NCBI GenBank assembly: GCA_900169975.1
Contig: LT827123.1
Coordinates: forward strand, 209,920-273,919
From: Pseudoflavonifractor sp. Marseille-P3106
Lineage (GTDB): Bacteria > Bacillota > Clostridia > Oscillospirales > Oscillospiraceae
Reading direction: 5' to 3'
Length of the DNA: 64,000 bases
A model generated the notes under the pieces. The model was not told the DNA's origin, made no database searches, and worked only from the letters and a program-made list of their open reading frames with translations. The translations under genes and the position numbers were made by a program. Below, in pieces: positions 43,645 through 52,951 of this stretch (its first letter is position 1; the number at the start of each line of letters is the position of its first letter).

Positions 43645-46482
43645 ATGCAAGACCACATTACCGTCAAAGGAGCCCGGGCCAACAATCTGAAAAACGTGGA
43701 CGTGTCCATCCCCCGGGACCGGCTGGTGGTGCTCACCGGCGTGTCCGGTTCGGGCAAGTCCTCCCTGGCCTTCGATACCATCTACGCCGAGGGTCAGCGC
43801 CGGTATGTGGAGTCCCTGTCCTCCTACGCCCGGATGTTTTTGGGTCAGATGGAGAAGCCGGACGTGGATTCCATCGACGGCCTCTCTCCGGCCATCTCCA
43901 TCGACCAGAAGACGACCTCCAAAAACCCCCGTTCCACCGTGGGTACCGTCACGGAGATCTACGACTACCTGCGCCTTCTGTGGGCCCGGGTGGGCACGCC
44001 CCACTGCCCCGTCTGCGGCAAGGAGATCCGGCAGCAGACCATCGATCAGATCATCGATCAGGTCATGCGCCTGCCCGAGGCCACCCGGATCCAGATCCTG
44101 GCCCCGGTGATCCGGGGAAAGAAGGGCGAGCATCTGAAGATCTTCGAGGACGCCCGAAAGTCCGGCTATGTCCGGGTGCGGGCGGACGGCTCCCTCTATG
44201 ATCTCTCCGAGGAGATCAAGCTGGACAAAAACAAGAAGCACAATATTGAGATCGTGGTAGACCGCCTGGTCATCCGTGCGGACATCACCCAGCGGCTCAC
44301 CGACTCGGTGGAGATCGCCTCCGGGCTGGCCGGGGGCCTGGTGGTGGTAAACGTGGCGGGGGAGGGCCGGGGTATCCTCTTTTCCCAGAACTACGCCTGT
44401 GAGGACTGCGGCATTTCCATCGAGGAGCTCACTCCCCGGATGTTCTCCTTCAACAATCCCTTCGGGGCCTGCCCCACCTGCACCGGGCTCGGGGTTCAGC
44501 TCAAGGTGGACCCCGAGCTCATCATCCCCAACCGGGACCTCTCCATTTTGGACGGGGCCATCACGGCATCGGGCTGGAACAACATCAAGGGGGACTCCAT
44601 CTCCCGGATGTACTTCGAGGCGCTGGCCAAGCGCTACAAATTCAAGCTCACCACCCCCGTGAGGGATTTGTCCGACGAGGTGCTGGACGTGATCCTTTAC
44701 GGCACCAAGGGGGAGAAGCTCAAGCTCATCTACGACCGGGCCAACGGCCAGGGCACGCTGATGCAGGCCTTCGAGGGCATCTGCAACAACCTGGAGCGCC
44801 GCTACCGGGAGACCCAGTCGGACTCCGTCCGCCGGGAACTGGAGGAGTGCATGTCTGAGAAGCCCTGCCCCGACTGCCGCGGCAAGCGGCTGCGGCGGGA
44901 GTCGCTGGCGGTGACGGTGGGCGGGCTGGACATCGACGCCTACTGCCGCCTGTCGGTGAATGCCGCTCTGGACTTTATGGAGCGGCTGGAGCTGTCTCCA
45001 CAGAAGATGCTCATCGCCGCCCAGATCGTCAAGGAGATCAAGTCCCGCCTGGGCTTTTTGCAGTCGGTGGGACTGGAGTACCTCACCCTGTCCCGTTCCG
45101 CCGGGACCCTCTCCGGAGGCGAGAGCCAGCGGATCCGCCTGGCCACACAGATCGGCTCTTCCCTGATGGGGGTGCTCTATATCCTGGACGAGCCATCCAT
45201 CGGGCTGCACCAGCGGGACAACGACAAGCTGCTGGCGACCCTCAAGCACCTGCGGGACCTGGGCAATACCCTGCTGGTCGTGGAGCACGACGAGGACACC
45301 ATGCGCGCCGCCGACTATATCGTGGACGTGGGCCCGGGGGCCGGCGTCCACGGGGGCCGCATCGTGGCCCAGGGCACGGCGGAGGAGATCATGGAGAATC
45401 CAAACTCCATCACCGGCGCCTATCTCTCGGGGGTCCGAAAAATCCCGGTTCCGAGCGAACGGCGGAAGGGGAACGGCCAGTTCCTCACTGTGCGCGGCGC
45501 GGCGGAGAACAACCTGAAGGATGTGGATGTGTCCATTCCCCTGGGCACCTTTACCTGTGTCACGGGTGTGTCCGGCTCGGGCAAATCTTCGCTGGTCAAT
45601 GAGGTGCTCTATAAAAAGCTGGCCGCCGACCTCAACCGGGCCAAGACCCGCCCGGGTAAGCACCAGGCCATCGAGGGAGAGGAGTACCTGGACAAGGTCA
45701 TCGACATTGACCAGTCTCCCATCGGCCGCACCCCGCGCTCCAACCCGGCCACCTACACGGGACTCTTCAACGACATCCGGGAGCTCTTCGCCTCCACCCC
45801 AGACGCCAGGGCAAGGGGCTACGGGCCGGGCCGGTTTTCCTTCAACACCCGGGGCGGCCGGTGCGAGGCCTGCTCGGGCGACGGCCTCATCAAGATCGAG
45901 ATGCACTTCCTTCCCGACATCTATGTCCCCTGTGAGGTGTGCAAGGGCAAGCGCTACAACCGGGAAACTCTGGAGGTGCGCTACAAGGGGAAGAACATTT
46001 ACGAAGTGCTGGAGATGACGGTGGATGAGGCCCTGCCCTTCTTTGAAAATCTGCCCAAGATTTATAACCGTCTCCTCACGCTCAGTGAGGTGGGGCTCTC
46101 CTATGTGAAGCTGGGCCAGCCTTCCACCGAGCTCTCGGGCGGCGAGGCCCAGCGGGTGAAGCTGGCCACCGAGCTGGCCAAGCGCTCCACCGGCCGCACC
46201 ATCTATATCCTGGACGAGCCTACCACCGGACTGCACAGCTACGATGTCCACAAACTTCTGGAGGTTCTTCAGAAGCTGGTGGACCTGGGGAATACCGTGG
46301 TGGTGATCGAGCACAATCTGGATGTGGTCAAGACGGCGGACTACCTTATTGACCTGGGCCCCGAAGGGGGCGACGGCGGCGGCACCGTCGTCTGCACCGG
46401 CACGCCGGAGGAGGTGGCCCGGTGCGAGGCAAGCTACACGGGCCGGTATCTGAAACGGATTCTGGAATGCGCCGGGGGCTGA
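43645..46482 (+). CDS. uvrA: Excinuclease ABC subunit A
   Basis: This 945-residue ATPase finds DNA lesions and loads UvrB. Two ABC modules are visible: Walker [10 protein letters not shown] near residue 34 and again near 645, signatures [12 protein letters not shown] and [12 protein letters not shown], and Walker [13 protein letters not shown] and [12 protein letters not shown]. Zinc-finger cysteines are present in both halves (CEDC...CPTC and CEAC...CEVC). AAAGGAG precedes the ATG. The length is normal. Confidence 0.97.
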   Translation: MQDHITVKGARANNLKNVDVSIPRDRLVVLTGVSGSGKSSLAFDTIYAEGQRRYVESLSSYARMFLGQMEKPDVDSIDGLSPAISIDQKTTSKNPRSTVGTVTEIYDYLRLLWARVGTPHCPVCGKEIRQQTIDQIIDQVMRLPEATRIQILAPVIRGKKGEHLKIFEDARKSGYVRVRADGSLYDLSEEIKLDKNKKHNIEIVVDRLVIRADITQRLTDSVEIASGLAGGLVVVNVAGEGRGILFSQNYACEDCGISIEELTPRMFSFNNPFGACPTCTGLGVQLKVDPELIIPNRDLSILDGAITASGWNNIKGDSISRMYFEALAKRYKFKLTTPVRDLSDEVLDVILYGTKGEKLKLIYDRANGQGTLMQAFEGICNNLERRYRETQSDSVRRELEECMSEKPCPDCRGKRLRRESLAVTVGGLDIDAYCRLSVNAALDFMERLELSPQKMLIAAQIVKEIKSRLGFLQSVGLEYLTLSRSAGTLSGGESQRIRLATQIGSSLMGVLYILDEPSIGLHQRDNDKLLATLKHLRDLGNTLLVVEHDEDTMRAADYIVDVGPGAGVHGGRIVAQGTAEEIMENPNSITGAYLSGVRKIPVPSERRKGNGQFLTVRGAAENNLKDVDVSIPLGTFTCVTGVSGSGKSSLVNEVLYKKLAADLNRAKTRPGKHQAIEGEEYLDKVIDIDQSPIGRTPRSNPATYTGLFNDIRELFASTPDARARGYGPGRFSFNTRGGRCEACSGDGLIKIEMHFLPDIYVPCEVCKGKRYNRETLEVRYKGKNIYEVLEMTVDEALPFFENLPKIYNRLLTLSEVGLSYVKLGQPSTELSGGEAQRVKLATELAKRSTGRTIYILDEPTTGLHSYDVHKLLEVLQKLVDLGNTVVVIEHNLDVVKTADYLIDLGPEGGDGGGTVVCTGTPEEVARCEASYTGRYLKRILECAGG

Positions 46483-46559
46483 CTTCATAAAATCTTCATC
46501 CCCAAAACCAGCGCGGTATGGTACAATAACTCTATCATAACCACAGGAGGATGGACGGT

Positions 46560-47045
46560 TTGGATTTACTGCAATGGCTCAACGGGACGCCCTGGGGGGA
46601 ATTTGTGTTCACCATGCTGGTGTCCATGGTCCCTGTTGTGGAGCTGCGCGGCGGGCTCCCCTTCGGGGTGGCCCTGGGCCTGCCGCAATGGGCGGCTCTG
46701 CTGGCCAGCATCCTGGGGAACATCATCCCTCTGCCATTCATTGTGGTGTATATCCGCCGGATCTTCCAGTGGATGCGCCGGCGGATCCCCAAGCTGGACG
46801 GCCTGGTGGATTCTCTGGAGCGCAAGGCTCATCTGAAGGGCCGGAAAGTGAGCAAGTACAAATATCTGGGGCTGATGATTTTTGTGGCGATCCCGCTGCC
46901 CGGGACCGGCGGCTGGACCGGAGCCCTGGCGGCGGCCTTTCTGGACATGCCGCTGCGGAAGGCGCTGCCGTCCATTGTGGCGGGCGTGTGCATTGCCGGG
47001 ATCATCGTTTTCTGTATCACCTATGGGGTCACCGCCATGATCTGA
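46560..47045 (+). CDS. Small multidrug export-like membrane protein (COG2426, PF06695 type)
   Basis: This protein of about 161 residues has four hydrophobic segments and the conserved VPVVELRGGLPFGVA and VAIPLPGTGGWTGALAA segments of the COG2426 family, sometimes annotated as small multidrug exporters without firm evidence. The ATG at 46551 directly abuts AGGAGG, so I prefer TTG 46560, which has nine bases of spacing; the choice changes only three residues. TACAAT about 30 bases upstream may be its -10. Confidence 0.8.
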   Translation: MDLLQWLNGTPWGEFVFTMLVSMVPVVELRGGLPFGVALGLPQWAALLASILGNIIPLPFIVVYIRRIFQWMRRRIPKLDGLVDSLERKAHLKGRKVSKYKYLGLMIFVAIPLPGTGGWTGALAAAFLDMPLRKALPSIVAGVCIAGIIVFCITYGVTAMI

Positions 47046-47096
47046 GCGGGAACCAAACCCGCTGTATCTGCGTAGAATGGCCCGAGGTGAGTGAAG

Positions 47097-47444
47097 ATGC
47101 GGGCAATTACGGAGATCGTGCTGGCGCTGCTGGCGGTGGTAGGCCTTCTCAGCCTGGGCTGGCTGCTCTTTGGAAAGATCCTGACCCCGGTGGGGGGCGG
47201 CAGAGTCTGCGCCGTGGTCCCCGGCGAGGGGGACGGCGGAGACCTGGAGCAGGCGGTGACCGGACTGCTCTGGCTGCGGGGCGGCGGGCTGATGCGGGGG
47301 ACGGTGGTGATCGCCGACTGCGGCCTCAACGCCGCGGGGAAGGCGGTGGCAGCGGCTCTGACGCTGCGGGAGCCGGGAGTCGCCCTCTGCCCGGTGTCCG
47401 ACCTGCCGGACTACATACGGGGATTGCGGGAAGGCGGGCATTGA
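47097..47444 (+). CDS. Small membrane-anchored protein, unknown function
   Basis: I do not recognise this 115-residue protein. One hydrophobic helix (about residues 5-26) is followed by a soluble domain with VCAVVPGEGDGGDLEQAV and GTVVIADCGLNAAGKAVAAAL, which looks like an alternating beta-alpha fold. Topology is probably a single anchor. GAGGTGAG precedes ATG 47097; a GTG six bases earlier is an alternative. It lies between the COG2426-like gene and recD2 on the same strand. Confidence 0.65.
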   Translation: MRAITEIVLALLAVVGLLSLGWLLFGKILTPVGGGRVCAVVPGEGDGGDLEQAVTGLLWLRGGGLMRGTVVIADCGLNAAGKAVAAALTLREPGVALCPVSDLPDYIRGLREGGH

Positions 47445-47514
47445 GAAATGTCCGCTTTTTTTCATGCTATGGATACGCCCGGGCGGAGATGCGCCGGGAA
47501 AGAGGTGAGAGACT

Positions 47515-49728
47515 GTGGAAGAGAACCAAAACCGGATCGAGGGCACGGTGGAGACCGTCATCTATCAAAATGAGGAAAACGGCTACACCGTTCTGAAGCT
47601 GGATGTGGGGGAGGATCTGGTGACTGTGGTGGGGTGCATGCCCGGTGTGGCTCCGGGGGAGGCCCTCTCGGCGGAGGGGACATGGGCCCGCCATGCCTCC
47701 TACGGGGAGCAGTTTAAGGCTGAGGTGGCCCGGCGGGGAATGCCCACGGGGGAGAAGGCGATCTTTGACTACCTGGCTTCCGGCGCGGTGCGGGGCATTG
47801 GAATGGCCACTGCCCGGCGAATGGTGGAGGAGTTTGGCTCCGACGCGCTGGAGGTGCTGGAAAACCAGCCGGAAAAGCTCACCGCCATCAAGGGGATCAC
47901 CCGGAAACGGGCCCTGGCTATGGGAGAGGCTTTCCGCCTTCAGATGGGGATGCGCCGCCTGCTGGACTTCCTCACGGGCCACGGCCTGCCCCCCCAGCTG
48001 GGGATGCCCCTCTACCGCCGGTTTGGAGACCGGGCGCTGGAGGCCGTTCGGGCCAACCCCTATCTGCTCACCGAGGGGGAGCTGTCCATCCCCTTCGGGC
48101 AGGCCGACGCCCTGGCGCTGGAGCTGGGCTTCGACCGGGAGGATTCCCAGCGGCTGGAGGCGGGGCTCTCCTTTACGCTCCGGCACAATCTGGACAACGG
48201 GCACACCTTCCTGCCCCGGGGGAAGCTTCTCGCCGCCACCGCCGCCCTGGTGGGGGGCGTGGAGGAACCGGAGACTCTGGCCTCGGCACTGGACGCCCTG
48301 CTTCAGCAGGGGACGGTGGTGGAGGAGGAAGTGGCGGGGGAGGACGCCTGTTATCTCGCTCAGCTCCACGAGGCCGAGTGTGCGGTGGCCGACCGGATCG
48401 CCGCTATGAGCGGGGGGGAACTCTGCCCGCCGGAGAATTTGGACCAGCTGATCCGGCGAATTCAGACGGCCCAGGGGATCACCTATGCTCCCCAGCAGCG
48501 CCGGGCGGTGGAACTGGCCGCCCGGCGGCAGGTGATGCTCCTCACCGGCGGCCCGGGCACCGGAAAGACGACCTCGCTTCGGGGCGTGCTGGCTCTGTTT
48601 GAGGCCTTGGGGCTGGACACCGCCCTGGCCGCGCCCACAGGCCGGGCGGCCAAGCGGCTGGGGGAGCTCTGCTCGGCCGAGGGAGTCACCATACACCGCC
48701 TGCTGGAGACCCGCTTCGACGCCCGCACGGGCCGGCTGGTCTTTGCCCACAATGAAAACGACCCTCTGAAGGCGGACGCCGTTATCGTGGATGAGACCTC
48801 CATGGTGGACATCACGCTGATGTCCGCCCTGCTCTCGGCACTTCGGGAGGACTGCCGTCTGGTGCTGGTGGGGGATCCGGATCAGCTCCCTTCGGTGGGG
48901 GCGGGAAATCTGCTGGCCGACCTCATCCGCAGCGGGCGGGTGCCCACGGTACGGCTCACCGAGGTCTTTCGGCAGGCCGCCGAGAGCGCCATCATCCGCA
49001 CTGCTCACCAGGTCAACGAGGGCACGCCTCCCAGCCTGAAAAACGACAGCCGGCAGGACTTTTTTTTCCTCCGCCGACCCGACCCCGCCGCTGCCGAGGA
49101 GACCATCGTGGAGCTGGTGCGCCAGCGCCTGCCGGAGAACATGGGGATCCAGCCCCAGCAGATCCAGGTGCTCTCTCCCACCCGGAAGTATGCCGGGGGC
49201 ACCGCCAGCCTCAACCGGGCTATCCAGGCCGCGGTGAATCCCCCCTCGGAGGAGAAGGGAGAGCGGAGATTCGGCCCTTATATCTTCCGCCAGGGCGACC
49301 GGGTAATGCAGGTGAAAAACAACTACGACATCATGTGGAAAACGCCCGACGGGCTGGAGATGGGCATGGGCATCTTCAATGGGGACATCGGCCGCATCCT
49401 GGAGGTGGATAACCGCCGGGAGGTGGTGACGGTGGACTTTGACGGCCATCTGGTGGACTATTCCCCCGACATGCTGGGAGAACTGGAACCGGCTTACGCC
49501 GTCACCGTCCACAAAAGCCAGGGGAGCGAATACCGGGCGGTGATCCTCACCGCGCTGGACACGGCCCCCCGCCTCCTGACCCGGGGAGTGCTTTACACCG
49601 CCATCACCCGGGCACGGGAGCTGCTGGTCATCGTGGGGGACGAGGGGGTGGTGGCCCGCATGACCGCCAACAGCCGTCAGTCCAAGCGGTATTCCGGGCT
49701 GCGGGCCCGACTGGCCGGAGGAGAGTAA
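47515..49728 (+). CDS. recD2: RecD2-type ATP-dependent DNA helicase
   Basis: This 737-residue helicase is the RecD-like enzyme found in bacteria without RecBC. An N-terminal OB-like part (IEGTVETVIYQNEENGYTVLKL) and helix-hairpin-helix repeats (VRGIGMATARRMVEEFG) precede the SF1 motor, with Walker A GGPGTGKTT near 345-353, DETSMVD, GDPDQLPSVGAGN and VHKSQGSEY. It likely unwinds 5'-3' and aids replication and repair. The GTG start has AGAGGTGAG before it. Confidence 0.94.
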   Translation: MEENQNRIEGTVETVIYQNEENGYTVLKLDVGEDLVTVVGCMPGVAPGEALSAEGTWARHASYGEQFKAEVARRGMPTGEKAIFDYLASGAVRGIGMATARRMVEEFGSDALEVLENQPEKLTAIKGITRKRALAMGEAFRLQMGMRRLLDFLTGHGLPPQLGMPLYRRFGDRALEAVRANPYLLTEGELSIPFGQADALALELGFDREDSQRLEAGLSFTLRHNLDNGHTFLPRGKLLAATAALVGGVEEPETLASALDALLQQGTVVEEEVAGEDACYLAQLHEAECAVADRIAAMSGGELCPPENLDQLIRRIQTAQGITYAPQQRRAVELAARRQVMLLTGGPGTGKTTSLRGVLALFEALGLDTALAAPTGRAAKRLGELCSAEGVTIHRLLETRFDARTGRLVFAHNENDPLKADAVIVDETSMVDITLMSALLSALREDCRLVLVGDPDQLPSVGAGNLLADLIRSGRVPTVRLTEVFRQAAESAIIRTAHQVNEGTPPSLKNDSRQDFFFLRRPDPAAAEETIVELVRQRLPENMGIQPQQIQVLSPTRKYAGGTASLNRAIQAAVNPPSEEKGERRFGPYIFRQGDRVMQVKNNYDIMWKTPDGLEMGMGIFNGDIGRILEVDNRREVVTVDFDGHLVDYSPDMLGELEPAYAVTVHKSQGSEYRAVILTALDTAPRLLTRGVLYTAITRARELLVIVGDEGVVARMTANSRQSKRYSGLRARLAGGE

Positions 49729-50181
49729 GGGGTCCGGCGTTTCGAGGGGCGGGATCCGTTTGGCTGCAACGTGATTGCAGGCATTCAGGCGCGTGGTTCG
49801 AGCGACGATTCTTTTTTAGAAAAGAATCGCCTCTCGAGCGCTCCAAGAAAAATCTTTTCGCCGGTCTTCCGACGGCGCTTTTGCGACCGGCTGATACGGA
49901 GCAGCACTCATAGCATCGTCTGCCCCACTGCCGCCTCCGATCTACGAATCCATCAGAGACAGCGACCAACCGGGAAGCGCCTGGAGAGCAGGGCCTTACA
50001 GGGGTTGAAAACCGGCGGGAAGCGCCTAAAAAGCGCGGCCTCGCAGGATGCACACGCAGAATGGGCAATCACTTTTTCCAAAGAGATACCTTAAATTTAA
50101 TGCCGTAAAAATGCACTAACTTTGCATCAAAACTGCCGCAACAAGATATCCTTTGCCTATACAACTCAGGAGGCAGAGGAT
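49729..50181. other. Intergenic stretch of about 450 bases without a supported gene
   Basis: No frame here combines a ribosome site with a plausible protein. The stretch contains hairpins at 49764-49780 (CTGCAA/TTGCAG) and 49806-49829 (a 10-bp stem, CGATTCTTTT/AAAAGAATCG), a 12-base direct repeat CGGGAAGCGCCT at 49971-49982 and 50016-50027, and an AT-rich right end (50090-50170) that may hold the promoter of the next gene. It could be an eroded mobile or dispersed repeat. Confidence 0.5.
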
Positions 50182-50370
50182 ATGAAAACGCGGAAACATT
50201 TGAGCATTCGCATGGACGGGGAGCTCCACGATAAGCTCCAGTATGTAGCGACCTATGAAGGTCGTTCCATGAGCAGACAGATTCTCTATCTGATCACATC
50301 CAGCATCCGGGAATTTGAGCGGGAGCACGGCCCCATTACCCAGGGGGATCTCACCGATGCCGACGATTGA
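50182..50370 (+). CDS. Ribbon-helix-helix (Arc-like) DNA-binding protein
   Basis: This 62-residue protein has the ribbon-helix-helix layout: a strand HLSIRMDGELHDKL, then two helices (LQYVATYEGR, SMSRQILYLITSSIREFERE). Such small dimers bind DNA as repressors, often of their own operon or of toxin-antitoxin pairs. AGGAGG lies before ATG 50182; an open frame from 50122 lacks such a site. Its end overlaps the comF start by 14 bases, so the two are translated together. No toxin gene is adjacent. Confidence 0.75.
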   Translation: MKTRKHLSIRMDGELHDKLQYVATYEGRSMSRQILYLITSSIREFEREHGPITQGDLTDADD

Positions 50371-51004
50371 CTTCCTCTGGGATCTTCTGTTTCCGCCCAA
50401 GTGCCCTTTCTGTGGGAGAATCCTGGAGCGGAGCGGAGACCTTCTGTGCCCCGACTGCCAGCGGGAGCTTCCCTGGCTGACCGGCCCGGAGGGGGAAAAG
50501 GCGGTGGACTTTACCACTGGCTGTGTGGCCCCCCTGCGCTATCAAGACCGCGTCCGGGATGCTGTCCGCGCCTATAAATTCGGCGGAAAAAGCGCCCGGA
50601 GCCGGGCCCTCGGCGCACTGGTGGCCCAGTGTGTGTCCGACCACGGCGGGAGCGCAGATTTGATCTCCTGGCCGCCCCTCTCCCGGAAGCGGCTCAGGCA
50701 GAGAGGCTACGATCAGGCCCGGCTGCTGGCCGAAGAGGTTGGAAAAGCTCTGGGCCTGCCCGTGGAGGCCACGCTGACCAAACGGGAGGTCCCGGCCCAG
50801 TCAGGGCTGACCGAAGAGGCGGAGCGCCGGGCCAACGTACGGGGAGCCTATGCTGCCCTGGATCCGGAGCGGGTCCGGGACAAGCGGGTGCTTCTGGTGG
50901 ACGATGTGGTCACCAGCGGGTCCACCCTCTCCGAATGCGCCTGTATCCTGCGTCTGGCGGGGGCTTCGGAGGTCTCCTGCGCCGTGCTGGCCCGGGCCCG
51001 TTAA
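50357..51004 (+). CDS. comF: ComF family amidophosphoribosyltransferase-like protein
   Basis: This 215-residue protein begins with a four-cysteine zinc-finger-like site (CPFC, CPDC) and ends with a phosphoribosyltransferase domain (VLLVDDVVTSGSTLSEC). ComF members take part in DNA uptake during competence in Bacillus and Haemophilus; a wider role in replication restart has been proposed. I place the start at ATG 50357 inside the ribbon-helix-helix gene. mreB follows behind its own promoter. Confidence 0.9.
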   Translation: MPTIDFLWDLLFPPKCPFCGRILERSGDLLCPDCQRELPWLTGPEGEKAVDFTTGCVAPLRYQDRVRDAVRAYKFGGKSARSRALGALVAQCVSDHGGSADLISWPPLSRKRLRQRGYDQARLLAEEVGKALGLPVEATLTKREVPAQSGLTEEAERRANVRGAYAALDPERVRDKRVLLVDDVVTSGSTLSECACILRLAGASEVSCAVLARAR

Positions 51005-51034
51005 GATATTTTGCGGCTTTTTTGTCTAAGAAGA

Positions 51035-51063
51035 TTGAAATGCGGGAAAAAAGTCGGTATAAT
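51035..51063 (+). promoter_or_regulatory. SigA promoter of mreB
   Basis: TTGAAA (51035-51040) and a perfect TATAAT (51058-51063) are 17 bases apart, 72 bases before mreB. Confidence 0.7.
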
Positions 51064-51134
51064 GATTGAGATTGAAGATAAGATCATCAGGCTACAATAG
51101 AGCTTGTAAACGGAAAGACATTTGAGGTGCAGCT

Positions 51135-52160
51135 ATGTTCAGTAAAGACATTGGGATCGACCTTGGCACTGCTTCCATCCTGGTTTACGTCAAGGGCAGA
51201 GGGGTCGTTTTGCAGGAGCCCTCCGTGGTGGCCATCGACAAAAATACAGGCAAGCTTCTGAAGGTGGGCACCGACGCCCAGCAGATGCTGGGCCGTACCC
51301 CGGGCAACATCGTGGCCATCCGCCCCCTGCGGGAGGGCGTCATCTCCGACTACGACATGACCGAGCGGATGCTCAAGGAGTTTATCCGGAAAGTGACTTC
51401 CTTCCGGCTCTTTAAGCCCCGTATCATCATCTGCGTTCCCTCCGGCATCACGGAGGTGGAGGAGCGGGCCGTCATCGACGCGGGCATCCAGGCCGGCGCC
51501 CGCCGGGTCTACCTCATCGAGGAGCCGGTGGCCGCCGCCATCGGCGCGGGCATCGACATCGCCAAGCCCGACGGACACATGGTGGTGGATATCGGCGGCG
51601 GTACCTCCGACATCGCCGTCATCTCCCTCTCCGGCATCGTGGAGTCCACCTCCATCAAGATCGCCGGCGACCAGTTCGACGAGTCCATCATCAAGTATAT
51701 CCGCCGCAAGCACAACGTGCTCATCGGCGAGCGCACCGCCGAGGAGCTGAAAATGCGCATCGGATGCGTGTTCCCGCCCGAGGAGGAGCTGAGCGTGGAG
51801 ATCAAAGGCCGCTGCCTCATGACCGGCCTGCCCCGGGTGTTCACCGTCACCTCCAGTGAGATGATCGAGGCCTTCGAGGAGCCCTCCGCCCGCATTCTGG
51901 AGGCCATCCACGGGGTGCTGGAGCGCACGCCGCCCGAGCTGGTGGCCGACATCTCCAACAACGGCATCATTATGACCGGCGGCGGCTCTCTGGTGAAGGG
52001 CTTTGACAAGCTTATCGAGTCCCATACCGGCATTGAGACCCGGGTGGCCGACGACGCCATCTCCTGCGTGGCCTACGGAACCGGAAAGAGCCTGGACTCC
52101 CTGGACGGCATGCAGGACGGTACCATCAACCTCTCCCGCCGCAAGCAGCTCAACGGATGA
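51135..52160 (+). CDS. mreB: Rod-shape-determining actin homolog MreB (MreB/Mbl family)
   Basis: This 341-residue actin-like ATPase organises lateral wall synthesis beneath the membrane. It shows the phosphate-1 motif DIGIDLGTASILVYV, phosphate-2 DIGGGTSDIAVISL and the adenosine motif MTGGGSLVKGFDKLI. The usual MreB PLREGVISDYDMTERML segment is present. Whether this is MreB or the Mbl paralog cannot be settled here. mreC and mreD are not next to it; a terminator follows instead. Translation starts after a weak AGGTGCAGCT site. Confidence 0.93.
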   Translation: MFSKDIGIDLGTASILVYVKGRGVVLQEPSVVAIDKNTGKLLKVGTDAQQMLGRTPGNIVAIRPLREGVISDYDMTERMLKEFIRKVTSFRLFKPRIIICVPSGITEVEERAVIDAGIQAGARRVYLIEEPVAAAIGAGIDIAKPDGHMVVDIGGGTSDIAVISLSGIVESTSIKIAGDQFDESIIKYIRRKHNVLIGERTAEELKMRIGCVFPPEEELSVEIKGRCLMTGLPRVFTVTSSEMIEAFEEPSARILEAIHGVLERTPPELVADISNNGIIMTGGGSLVKGFDKLIESHTGIETRVADDAISCVAYGTGKSLDSLDGMQDGTINLSRRKQLNG

Positions 52161-52202
52161 AGAAAAGGGCGGTCCTCCGCCGTACGGTCGGGGATCGCCC
52201 TG

Positions 52203-52239
52203 AAAAAGCCCCGCCTGTCTTTGCAGGCGGGGCCTTTTT
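52203..52239 (+). terminator. Intrinsic terminator after mreB
   Basis: A GC-rich stem of about 10 bp (52208-52217 with 52224-52233) and a TCTTTG loop are followed by TTTTT. It ends mreB transcription 43 bases past the stop, before the next gene. Confidence 0.85.
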
Positions 52240-52252
52240 GGAGGGAATGAAA

Positions 52253-52855
52253 ATGAAAGAGACAGAGAGCACCCGAAAAAAGCGCCCCTTTTTTACCGTA
52301 TCCAACCTGGCGGCCGCACTGCTTTGTTTTGCGGCCTTTCTGGCTGTGGGCCTGGGCGGCTACTACATCGTGGTCGGGGAATTCGTCAGTGCCGAGCTGG
52401 CGGCCATCTATGCCGTGCTGGCGTTGGTGGGTGGGATCGCCGTACTGCTGCGGCTGCGGCGGTTCACTGTGCTTTACTACCTGGGCTGCGCCCTGGGCTG
52501 GGCGGCGGGCTGGTTCGTCTCCGGGCTGAAAGGGGCGTTCGCCCCTACGGCCGGAAATATCTGCACCTTTTTTCTGATCGGCGTGTTCACCCTGTTTGGC
52601 GTGATCTTTGAGGGCAAGGGCATGAAGAAGCGCATGGCGCGCCGGAAGGAGGAACGGGCCAGGATCGAAGCCGCGGCGGAGACGGCGCGTCAGGAGAGTG
52701 AGCTGGAGCAGGCCAAGCAGGCCCGTCAGGCTGCCGGAGAGGTGCTGGCGCAGACGGTGGATGCGGTGGATGCACCGGAGGAAACGGCGGCTCCGACGGA
52801 GGCCGGCCCCATTCCCGCGGCAGCGGCCGAAGGGGAGAAGAGCCAGCAGGGCTGA
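52253..52855 (+). CDS. Four-TM membrane protein with a charged C-terminal coil, unknown function
   Basis: I do not recognise this 200-residue protein. It has a short basic N-terminus, four membrane helices at about 18-42, 47-66, 71-91 and 101-120, then a Lys/Arg/Glu/Ala coiled coil (about 123-168) and an Ala/Glu/Pro-rich tail. It resembles a membrane anchor with a cytoplasmic helical arm. I start it at ATG 52253, seven bases after GGAGGG; ATG 52247 is too close to that site. Because it lies behind the mreB terminator it may need read-through or its own promoter, which I cannot see. Confidence 0.65.
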   Translation: MKETESTRKKRPFFTVSNLAAALLCFAAFLAVGLGGYYIVVGEFVSAELAAIYAVLALVGGIAVLLRLRRFTVLYYLGCALGWAAGWFVSGLKGAFAPTAGNICTFFLIGVFTLFGVIFEGKGMKKRMARRKEERARIEAAAETARQESELEQAKQARQAAGEVLAQTVDAVDAPEETAAPTEAGPIPAAAAEGEKSQQG

Positions 52856-52881
52856 TCGGTCTGGTATACACCGAACGAAAG

Positions 52882-52930
52882 AACGGATGAGGGGCAGTCA
52901 TGGGCATGGCCCGACGTCCTCTCATCCGTT
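52882..52930. terminator. Hairpin between convergent genes (four-TM gene and murC)
   Basis: AACGGATGAG (52882-52891) pairs with CTCATCCGTT (52921-52930), and the loop holds an inner GGGC/GCCC. T-runs are short. It may serve both converging transcripts. Confidence 0.5.
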
Positions 52931-52951
52931 TGTGCTTTCTGTTTCAGCGAA

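Noticed and set aside
42376..46488. A 1,370-codon open frame antisense to uvrA
   Set aside because: It mirrors uvrA codon by codon, has low-complexity His/Gly/Leu/Val composition and no ribosome site; such frames are common opposite GC-rich genes.
49628..50068. A 146-codon minus-strand frame over the recD2 end and the following gap
   Set aside because: It has no ribosome site, an Arg/Ser/Pro-rich random composition and overlaps the recD2 end.
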